Shown: positions 43,100 through 49,958 of the stretch, piece by piece
Position numbering within the stretch: position 1 is the first letter of the stretch
How the letters are laid out: every line of letters starts with the position of its first letter
Source: DAOPXV01 sp964551445
GTDB taxonomy: Bacteria; Muiribacteriota; UBA9980
DNA: 64,000 nucleotides
Direction: 5' to 3'
Assembly (NCBI GenBank): GCA_964551445.1
Contig: CAZKCG010000011.1
Coordinates: forward strand, 1-64,000
Made by a program: the position numbers and the translations under genes
The notes under the pieces: model-generated
Database searches by the model: none
What the model was told of the DNA's origin: nothing
Seen by the model: the letters and a program-made list of their open reading frames with translations, nothing else

Positions 43100-43180
43100 A
43101 TAAAATTCCTTCCCGACATTAATATAAATTCATTTATTATAATCTAAATTATATTATTTTCGAAGCTAAGCCTGCAATTC

Positions 43181-43348
43181 CTACTTTATTAAACCGATCG
43201 CCGCGTTTATAAATTCAGCGGTTTGTTCAGGCCGTTCAAATAAGATCCTGAATTTCGCATTGTTGGCTGTGACGATCTCCGCGGATACCTCCGAGATTAT
43301 ACTTACGGATACTATAAATTTGGGATGGAAAAATTAGTTTTGACTCAT
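43181..43348 (-). pseudogene. Small gene interrupted by an early TAA
   Basis: ATG 43348 has a good GAGGTGCT ribosome site. The frame reads MSQN, then TAA, and then stays open for 50 codons to TAG 43181. The open part (FHPKFIVSVSIISEVSAEIV, then FERPEQTAEFINAAIGLI) looks coding: mixed hydrophobic/charged with regular amphipathic pattern. No good start follows the TAA. It is either a recent nonsense mutation or a recoded stop. The Cys-rich frame lies 81 bases downstream on the same strand. Confidence 0.4.
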
Positions 43349-43524
43349 AGCACCTCGCTTTCTTTAGAACTCAAAACACATAACGCGGCAAAACCTTTTA
43401 TAATATTTTTAGAAAAAAGAGGGACCATGATATTTAATAACCGGGCATTAGTAAAAAATCTTTATACACAAACATGAAATTTCTTAAAATATAAACAAAC
43501 ACTTTTATAAATTTTAAAAATAAT

Positions 43525-43553
43525 TTGAACCTTTTGCCGTTTTCTGGGATAAT
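43525..43553 (+). promoter_or_regulatory. Promoter of the sigma factor gene, leaderless arrangement
   Basis: TTGAAC (43525-43530), 17-base spacer and GATAAT (43548-43553). The expected transcription start is 43560-43561, at the ATG chosen for the sigma factor, which has no Shine-Dalgarno sequence. Confidence 0.65.
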
Positions 43554-43560
43554 GTATGGC

Positions 43561-44079
43561 ATGAAAGAAAAAGCGAAGAAATTATATCTCGGATATATCG
43601 GCGGAGAGCCCGGCGATTTTGAAGAACTCGTGAGACTTATAACCCCGAGGTTCTATAGAATGTTCAGACATCTCGGAGCGGACGTGGCGGACGCCGAGGA
43701 TCTCTGCCAGCAGTTCTTTCTCGATATACACAGGTTCAACCATAATTATTCGCGGGAGCGGGACTTCATGCCCTGGGCATACGCGGTCGCGAGAAACATT
43801 TATTTCAAAGAGTATGACCGCGCGAGCAGGGTAAAGATCATTCCGCTTCACGCCTGGATCGCGGCGAAAGAAAAACCGATGGATGATGAAAATACCGTCA
43901 CGGCTTTGCTTTCTAAATTATCAGACGAAAAACGGATAGTATTTGAACTGAAACATTTTCAGGACCTTAAATTCAACGAGATAGCAGAAATATTGAAGAT
44001 CCCCGCTGGAACTGTTAAATCCAGAATGTTCGCGGCGGTTTCAGAACTCAGACAGATACTTGAAGGAGAAAAATCATGA
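43561..44079 (+). CDS. ECF-type RNA polymerase sigma factor
   Basis: The 172-residue protein has sigma region 2 (about 12-85; DAEDLCQQFFLDIHRF, RDFMPWAYAVARNIYFKEYD) and region 4 (about 110-168; LSDEKRIVFELKHFQDLKFNEIAEILKIPAGTVKSRMFAA). Two ATGs (43552 and 43561) are possible; 43561 fits the promoter position. It directs polymerase to its own regulon. The downstream zinc-finger protein gene overlaps its stop by four bases and is the expected anti-sigma factor. Confidence 0.9.
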   Translation: MKEKAKKLYLGYIGGEPGDFEELVRLITPRFYRMFRHLGADVADAEDLCQQFFLDIHRFNHNYSRERDFMPWAYAVARNIYFKEYDRASRVKIIPLHAWIAAKEKPMDDENTVTALLSKLSDEKRIVFELKHFQDLKFNEIAEILKIPAGTVKSRMFAAVSELRQILEGEKS

Positions 44080-44795
44080 AACATCCTTCCGATGAATTAA
44101 TAATAACTTTTTTATACAATGAGGCCGGAACTGATGAGATCCGTTTGATCGGATCGCACATGGCCGAATGCATGGACTGCGCGTTAAAGATAAACGCCAT
44201 GAAAAAAACGATAAACGCCGTGAACGGACTTAAAGACGAGGAAACGCCAATTTTTCTGGCTGATAAGATCGCCGCAGGATTTGAAAACGATAGGCGACAT
44301 ACAATAAATAAGAATAAAAATTTAAATGACAAAGACCTTTCCGGCAAATGCATATCCGGTGATAATAGTTCCTCCGCAAGCGCAGGATTAAATATTGATC
44401 AAGCCAATAACACTAAAATTTTAAAAAGCGGATCCCGTATAGCATCCGGTAAAAAAGACGCAAACTTCAAAACAGCCAGCCGGACTAAATCGAATGCATC
44501 ATCGGATACATTTAAGGCGAACTCAAATAAAAAAACATCCAATATAAAAGATGAAGCACCAGTAATATCAGAAATAATGACGCCCGGCGAACTCGCCGAT
44601 TTTTTAAAGATCCCGCTCGAAGGCATATATGATCTTCTATCCGACATTCCTTATTTGACCCTGGCCGGCCAGATCAGGTTCCGCAGGAGCTCGGTTGAAA
44701 AATGGCTCGAGATCCGTGAGAAAAATCCGGTTATGCCGAAACAGGCATTGCGCGACCTGGACGATTCTCCGAAACTCTGGCTCAGCGTGGTTTAA
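44076..44795 (+). CDS. Soluble ZAS-type anti-sigma factor fused to an excisionase-like helix-turn-helix
   Basis: The 239-residue protein opens with a zinc-associated anti-sigma domain: H28-x3-C32-x2-C35 (HMAECMDC) plus the preceding helix. A Ser/Lys/Asn-rich linker spans about 85-160. The C-terminal ~60 residues are a MerR/excisionase-type (HTH_17) DNA-binding domain (MTPGELADFLKIPLEGIYDLL...FRRSSVEKWLE). No membrane segment is present, unlike most anti-sigma factors. The gene overlaps the sigma gene by ATGA. It may hold the sigma factor and bind DNA itself. Confidence 0.8.
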   Translation: MKHPSDELIITFLYNEAGTDEIRLIGSHMAECMDCALKINAMKKTINAVNGLKDEETPIFLADKIAAGFENDRRHTINKNKNLNDKDLSGKCISGDNSSSASAGLNIDQANNTKILKSGSRIASGKKDANFKTASRTKSNASSDTFKANSNKKTSNIKDEAPVISEIMTPGELADFLKIPLEGIYDLLSDIPYLTLAGQIRFRRSSVEKWLEIREKNPVMPKQALRDLDDSPKLWLSVV

Positions 44796-44830
44796 TGACC
44801 GGTAACAGTTAATTTTAAGGAGGAAATTTT

Positions 44831-46315
44831 ATGAATAAAAAATTACTCGCCGATTTCTTCAGGCATTTCTCTCAGCTTCTCGCGTCCGGCGAACAGCTGG
44901 TCGACGCGCTTAAAAAGTGCAGAAAACATAGTTATATGAAAGACGATACGAATTTCGTAGATTATCTGATCAAAACCGTCAGCGACGGAAAAAATCTCGG
45001 ACCGGCGCTTTTAGACATAGGATTTCCGCGCGATTACATCGGATATTTCAATAAAGGCGAATGGGAAGGCAGGCTCGATCAGATGACGGAAGAGCTTTCA
45101 AAAGCCCTTGAAGCCGACGCAAAAACAGACCCGGCGCTCGAACTTTCGATCGCGGGATCGGAAGAACTCAAGATCAACGCCAAAGACGACGAGGTCATAT
45201 CAGTCGTGGACAAATGGCTGAAGGAATGCGCCGCGTTAGACGCCAGCGACCTCCATGTGATCCCGGTCAAGGGCTGGGGCGCGCAGATAAAATACAGAGT
45301 GAACGGAATACTCCGCGAAGTTTCAAATATAGACAGGGATATGCTCGCGAAGGTCACGGCCCGCGTAAAATTCATGGCGTGCCTGGACCTCGCCGAAAAA
45401 AGACTCCCGCAGGACGGAAGAATGCTCATCAAGGTCGGCGGAAAAGAACTGGATCTGAGGGTCTCGACGGTACCGGTATTTCTCGGTGAAAAAATAACGA
45501 TAAGATTCGTCAATAAGACCGAAACGATAATCGGACTCGATAAACTGCGCTTTTCCGAAGAAGAAATGGGATCCATAAAAAAAATGATAGCCAAACCTTA
45601 CGGATTCATCCCCGTAACCGGCAGAAGCGGCTCCGGAAAAACGACGACATGTTATTCCATGTTATATGAATATATCGAAAAAGGAGTGAACGTCGTAACC
45701 ATAGAAGCGCCCTTTGAAATGCTCATAAACGGGGCCACCCAGATCGCGCTGGACCCGTCGATAGGGCTGGATTACGCCGCGGCCATCAGAACGGCGCTCA
45801 GGACGGACCCGGACGTCATATTCGTCGGAGAATTTCAAAATAAAGAGGTCGTCGATCTCGCGCTTAAAGCCGCTCAAACGGGACATATCGTGATAGGCCA
45901 GTTCCACTCGCAGAATATATTCGAATTAATTGATATGCTCGTCAGAATGGAAGGCGTGGAGCCGTCGATGCTCGCCAATATTTTGAACGGCGCAATATCT
46001 CAGGCGCTTCTGCGCAAGCTTTGCGACTGCAAAAAGAAGGTCAAAACAGTTCCGGCCGCCGCGAAAAAACAGGGACTTTCAACGATATACCAGTCGGCCG
46101 GATGCGAAAAATGCCTCAATTCCGGTTATAAAAACAGGATACCGGTATATGAGGTCGTGACCTTTGACCGCGACATGAAAGAAGCCATAGCCGCGAAAAA
46201 CATGACCGAATTCAAAAAACTGATAAAAACTTCGCTCGAAAAAAGCGCGATAGAACTCGTCAAAGCAGGCGTCACATCGTTCGAAGAGGTCCAGAGAGTT
46301 TTCGGTATAATATAA
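44831..46315 (+). CDS. Type II/IV secretion ATPase (GspE/PilB type) with N-terminal GspF-like segment
   Basis: The 494-residue protein has an intact ATPase core: Walker A GRSGSGKTT (264-272), Walker B-like DVIFVGEFQNKE, His-box GHIVIGQFHSQN and a four-Cys zinc motif (C398, C400, C425, C428). Instead of the usual GspE N-terminal domain, residues 1-90 resemble one cytoplasmic half of the T2SSF platform protein GspF/PilC (FFRHFSQLLASGEQLVDALKK, VSDGKNLGPALLD, NKGEWEGRLDQMTEEL). The typical GEIRD is GEFQN. It is in an operon with sigma and anti-sigma genes. No other pilus or secretion genes are in the window. Confidence 0.82.
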   Translation: MNKKLLADFFRHFSQLLASGEQLVDALKKCRKHSYMKDDTNFVDYLIKTVSDGKNLGPALLDIGFPRDYIGYFNKGEWEGRLDQMTEELSKALEADAKTDPALELSIAGSEELKINAKDDEVISVVDKWLKECAALDASDLHVIPVKGWGAQIKYRVNGILREVSNIDRDMLAKVTARVKFMACLDLAEKRLPQDGRMLIKVGGKELDLRVSTVPVFLGEKITIRFVNKTETIIGLDKLRFSEEEMGSIKKMIAKPYGFIPVTGRSGSGKTTTCYSMLYEYIEKGVNVVTIEAPFEMLINGATQIALDPSIGLDYAAAIRTALRTDPDVIFVGEFQNKEVVDLALKAAQTGHIVIGQFHSQNIFELIDMLVRMEGVEPSMLANILNGAISQALLRKLCDCKKKVKTVPAAAKKQGLSTIYQSAGCEKCLNSGYKNRIPVYEVVTFDRDMKEAIAAKNMTEFKKLIKTSLEKSAIELVKAGVTSFEEVQRVFGII

Positions 46316-46414
46316 ACTAAAAATACAAAATTTAAGGACCGTCCGCAAAATTCAAAAAGGATCGGACGGACCAATCACAACAGATCCGGTCTTGATAGAT
46401 GCGTATAATTTGCG

Positions 46415-46454
46415 AAAAAGTTCTCTGAGAACAATAATTTCAGGGAACTTTTTT
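46415..46454 (+). terminator. Terminator followed directly by the next promoter
   Basis: AAAAAGTTCTCTGA (46415-46428) pairs with TCAGGGAACTTTTT (46440-46453) with one wobble, followed by a T-run. A TATAGTATAATAA sequence (about 46462-46474) then provides the -10 for the SH3b-M23 gene. An additional hairpin GGaCCGTCCG/CGGACGGaCC (46336-46372) precedes it. Confidence 0.75.
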
Positions 46455-46533
46455 CAATAATTATAGTATAATAACAAAATTGAAAAGTTATTTTAAAATA
46501 AAACCCTGGTAATAAAATAAGGGGGGAATATTT

Positions 46534-47523
46534 ATGAACCGAAAACTCGCAACGGCGGCATTAGTAATCAGCTTCGCCGCATTCACCGGTTTTTCATCCT
46601 ATTCATACGGCAGCGTGGACGAGGTCAAGAAATCTATAGACACCGGCGCAACCGCAACTTCAGTGAATTCGTCAGCGGCGGCTGCTGCCGTGACGGCGCC
46701 GCAAACTTACCCGGGCGTCGTAAAGACCGATTATTTAAACGTTAGAAACGGCCCGTGGGGCGATATCATCGGCGGATTAAAAATGGATACAAACGTCGAG
46801 ATCATCGGAAAAGAAGGCGTATGGTATAAGATCAATTACAACGGCGGCGTGGGTTTCATCCATTCCGGCTACGTGGAAGCCGCGAACGCTCCTGCTACGG
46901 CATATGACGCTTTTGTGAACACTCCCGGCTCATATCTGAACGTACGGACAGGCCCCTGGGGCGACATCATAGGAAAATTCGAACACGGCGCGAACATTGA
47001 GATCCTCGGAAAAGAAGGCGACTGGTATCAGGTAAAATATAACAACAAAGAAGCTTATGTCCATTCCGATTATATTTCCAAAGAAGCGCCAGCCGCTGCG
47101 GCTCCTGCTACTGCCGCGGCTTCAGGCGGAGCCGGATTCGGCGGCAGGCCGGTCGCGGGCGGCCCTGTAACTTCAGAATACGGCCCGCGTGAACTATACG
47201 GAAACTTCCACCACGGCATCGACCTCGGCGTTGGAAACGGAACTCCGCTCAATTCTATCGGGGCCGGAACGGTCGTATCGGCGGGTTGGGATTACGGCGG
47301 GGGAAATACAATGGTAATAAAATATGACAACGGATATACTTCAGTTTACTGCCATATGCAGGGTTTCTCGGCATCAGCGGGTCAGAGAGTAGGCCAGGGA
47401 CAACAGGTCGGAACAACGAACAACACCGGCGCGTACACCACCGGACCTCATCTTCACTTCGGCATGAAAGATCCGGGCGGAAATTACTTAAATCCGCGCG
47501 ATGTCCCCGGAGTCGTAATATAA
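46534..47523 (+). CDS. Exported SH3b-SH3b-M23 peptidoglycan endopeptidase
   Basis: The 329-residue protein has a signal peptide (about 1-27). Two bacterial SH3 repeats lie at about 62-116 and 131-182, both with LNVRxGPWGDIIG. An Ala/Pro/Gly linker follows, and then an M23 domain (about 212-325) with HxxxD at H226/D230, H274 and HLH at H306/H308. All zinc ligands are present, so it should cut peptide crosslinks in peptidoglycan. GGGGGGAA precedes the ATG. The next gene is a close paralogue in tandem. Confidence 0.93.
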   Translation: MNRKLATAALVISFAAFTGFSSYSYGSVDEVKKSIDTGATATSVNSSAAAAAVTAPQTYPGVVKTDYLNVRNGPWGDIIGGLKMDTNVEIIGKEGVWYKINYNGGVGFIHSGYVEAANAPATAYDAFVNTPGSYLNVRTGPWGDIIGKFEHGANIEILGKEGDWYQVKYNNKEAYVHSDYISKEAPAAAAPATAAASGGAGFGGRPVAGGPVTSEYGPRELYGNFHHGIDLGVGNGTPLNSIGAGTVVSAGWDYGGGNTMVIKYDNGYTSVYCHMQGFSASAGQRVGQGQQVGTTNNTGAYTTGPHLHFGMKDPGGNYLNPRDVPGVVI

Positions 47524-47579
47524 ATTCAAGGCACCCTAATAGAACTGAATAAAAATATAATTTTAACAATCGCATAAAA

Positions 47580-47620
47580 AAATCTCCCTGGAAAAATTAA
47601 TTTCAGGGAGATTTTTTTTA
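47580..47620 (+). terminator. Terminator between tandem M23 genes
   Basis: AATCTCCCTG (47581-47590) and CAGGGAGATT (47604-47613) form a perfect stem extended by A- and T-runs on each side. It is followed within 10 bases by ATATAGTATAATAA, the same -10 arrangement as before the first copy. Confidence 0.88.
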
Positions 47621-47695
47621 AGAAATATAGTATAATAAAGTTCAGCTTTCCAGCGGGTAAAACGCCGTTTTAATAAGATAAAAAGGGAGACATTC

Positions 47696-48712
47696 ATGAA
47701 TCGAAGATCCATAAAAGTATTCTCAATAAAATGTTTTGCCGTTTTCACGGCGCTTTCATTTTATTCTTCCGGCGGCGCCGCAGGCGAGATAATGGAATCG
47801 ATCGATAAAGAAACCTCCGCTGTTTCAATGAGTTTGGGCGCGGCGTTAAAAACAGCCGTAATAAAAAATTATTCCGGCATTGTAAGGACCGACATTTTAA
47901 ACGTGCGAAACGGCCCGTGGGGTGAAATCATCGGCACGCTGAAACAGGACGCAAACGTCGATATCATAACAAAAGAAGGCGTATGGTTCAAGATCAATTT
48001 TAACGGCGGAACGGGTTTGGTCCATTCCGGCTACGTGGAAACGCTGAACGCGCCCGCAACGGCGTATGACGCCTTCGTATATGCTTCCGGCTCATATCTG
48101 AACGTGCGGAACGGCCCCCGCGGCGATATAATTGGAAAACTCTATCACGGCGATACGATCGAGATCCTCGGAAAGCAGGGCGATTGGTATCAGATAAAAT
48201 ATAATAACGACGAAGCTTACGCCCATTCGAATTTTATTTTTAAATATAAACCCGCGCCGGATCATTATCCAGCGCCGAAAGATGAAATCCCGGCCCCTCA
48301 AACGGCTGCTTCCGGCGGCGGAAATTTCGGCGGCAGACCGGTTATCGGAGGCTCCGTAACCGGCGAATTCCACGAGCGCAATAGAAGCGGAACCTACCAC
48401 CACGGCATAGACATCGGCGTGTCGACCGGAACTCCTTTAAAATCCATCGGCAGCGGCACGGTCATATCGACGGCTTTTTACACCGGCGGCGGAAAGATCA
48501 TCGAAATTAAATACGACAACGGATATACTTCCATTTACATGCATTGTAAGAAGGCAATCGTAAGTCCCGGCAACAGGGTCAAACAGGGCCAGCTGGTCGG
48601 CTACACGAATAATACCGGCACGCAAACCACCGGTCCGCACCTTCACTTTGAGCTCAAAGATCCCCGCGGAAAATCCATAAATCCACGCAGCGGGCCTGGA
48701 GTCATCATATAA
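47696..48712 (+). CDS. Second exported SH3b-SH3b-M23 endopeptidase (tandem paralogue)
   Basis: The 338-residue protein follows the same plan as its upstream neighbour: signal peptide, two SH3b repeats (LNVRNGPWGEIIG and LNVRNGPRGDIIG), a Pro-rich linker, and an M23 domain with YHHGIDIG, a YMHC histidine and GPHLHFEL. Zinc ligands are complete. Similarity continues over the full length except the signal peptide and linker, so it arose by tandem duplication. It has its own promoter and GGGAGA ribosome site. Confidence 0.93.
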   Translation: MNRRSIKVFSIKCFAVFTALSFYSSGGAAGEIMESIDKETSAVSMSLGAALKTAVIKNYSGIVRTDILNVRNGPWGEIIGTLKQDANVDIITKEGVWFKINFNGGTGLVHSGYVETLNAPATAYDAFVYASGSYLNVRNGPRGDIIGKLYHGDTIEILGKQGDWYQIKYNNDEAYAHSNFIFKYKPAPDHYPAPKDEIPAPQTAASGGGNFGGRPVIGGSVTGEFHERNRSGTYHHGIDIGVSTGTPLKSIGSGTVISTAFYTGGGKIIEIKYDNGYTSIYMHCKKAIVSPGNRVKQGQLVGYTNNTGTQTTGPHLHFELKDPRGKSINPRSGPGVII

Positions 48713-48746
48713 AACTTTAAATGTTATTCGATCCCGGCCGGCCGTC

Positions 48747-49886
48747 TTACTTCGTCAATTTAGATCCGAGACCTGTCGCGCCGGCGTGGGCCGGGTCCAA
48801 TTGCAGCACGCGCGAATTGTGAAATTCAACGGCCGCCGTATCGACGATCTTTCCCGAATACAAGCATAAAGCCATATAGTAATGCGCGTCAGCGTTCTTA
48901 AAGTCTCGGGCGAGCGCATCGGCAAGATAAGTCTTCGCAGCGGCATAGTTTTTCAGTTCGATCTCAGCCGTCGCAAGTTTTAACAGTTCTTCCGGTCTTT
49001 TTTCCGGATCGCCGATTATCAAAGAAGAAACAACGTTATTGACTAGTTTAACCGCGGCGGTCGCGTCCTCCCGGTTCTTAAATTTAAATGATATCCTGGC
49101 CGCGTGCAGAGCGTTTTCGTCGGTGCTCCAGAGGTTAAAGCTCCAGATCGGCTCTTTCATAGCTTTCCATGATTGTTCGGCGTATCCGATCCACCCGGCG
49201 GCTGTCACATAACTATAATATTTTCCGGCTTTAGATTTAAAGGCCAGAAATAAAATCCCGGTAGGTTCATATATAAATTTTTCCGAATATTCACGAGCGG
49301 TTTGAATATTAAATATATTGGTTTTTTCAAACAACTGCTCCATCGGCATGCCGCCCCGCGTAACGAACGAAACGCTTGAACTGCCGTCCGAAAACACTGC
49401 GGTATCATAGCCCGAAGCTGAGTTGACCCCGCCCGCTTCGACATGTTCCGTGCGCGCGATCTCAAAACGTTTCGGCATCCGGAAAGCGAATCCGTATATT
49501 TCCACCGTGTCGCCGGCGTCCCCATCGGGCCTTGTGGCGCGGAAGTCTTCGTCCGGCCAGACGCCCCTCGAATAAGGATAATTATTACCGAAATAATGGA
49601 TCGTGCCGCCGCAGCCTAAAAGGATCAGGGAAAAAGCGAAAAAGAAAAATATATCCTGCCAGAAAAATTCATTATGCCGCACTCCGAAAGAGTCGCGTAC
49701 CGGAGCCGACCAGGCCGCTAAAGCGACCGGAATAGATATAAGAAAATACTGGATGGCATCCAGCGGAGCGCCTAAACGGCCAAATACAAAAAAATTGAGT
49801 ATGAACGATATCACATGAGCGCAGGCGGCGAAACATATAAGCCGCAGCGCTCTGTTCGGCGCGCCGAAGATCGCGACCGCCATCAA
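48747..49886 (-). CDS. Membrane protein with C-terminal TPR-like region, function unknown
   Basis: The 379-residue protein has three membrane helices (about 10-35, 42-62 and 72-95), then an extracytoplasmic beta-rich region (about 125-290). A helical tail (about 295-375) has a TPR pattern (LLKLATAEIELKNYAAAKTYLADALARDFKNADAHYYMALCLY). The start is TTG 49886 or ATG 49883, with only a weak ribosome site. No family was recognised. It converges with the M23 genes and is downstream of the chemoreceptor gene. Confidence 0.65.
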   Translation of the reverse strand: MMAVAIFGAPNRALRLICFAACAHVISFILNFFVFGRLGAPLDAIQYFLISIPVALAAWSAPVRDSFGVRHNEFFWQDIFFFFAFSLILLGCGGTIHYFGNNYPYSRGVWPDEDFRATRPDGDAGDTVEIYGFAFRMPKRFEIARTEHVEAGGVNSASGYDTAVFSDGSSSVSFVTRGGMPMEQLFEKTNIFNIQTAREYSEKFIYEPTGILFLAFKSKAGKYYSYVTAAGWIGYAEQSWKAMKEPIWSFNLWSTDENALHAARISFKFKNREDATAAVKLVNNVVSSLIIGDPEKRPEELLKLATAEIELKNYAAAKTYLADALARDFKNADAHYYMALCLYSGKIVDTAAVEFHNSRVLQLDPAHAGATGLGSKLTK

Positions 49887-49958
49887 TAACTGAGGCTTAA
49901 AATCTTTTAAAGCTATATAAAGCTTAATAGTATTCTATTACATTGAGATTTCTAATTA

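Larger units (their letters stand above)
42968..43524. other. Spacer with decayed or micro-genes on the minus strand
   Basis: These 557 bases lie between the toxin gene and the sigma factor gene. Two minus-strand frames stand out and are listed separately: an interrupted 56-codon frame (43181-43348) and a Cys-rich 32-codon frame (43001-43099). The rest is AT-rich (43350-43520) and carries the sigma-gene promoter at its end. Confidence 0.5.
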
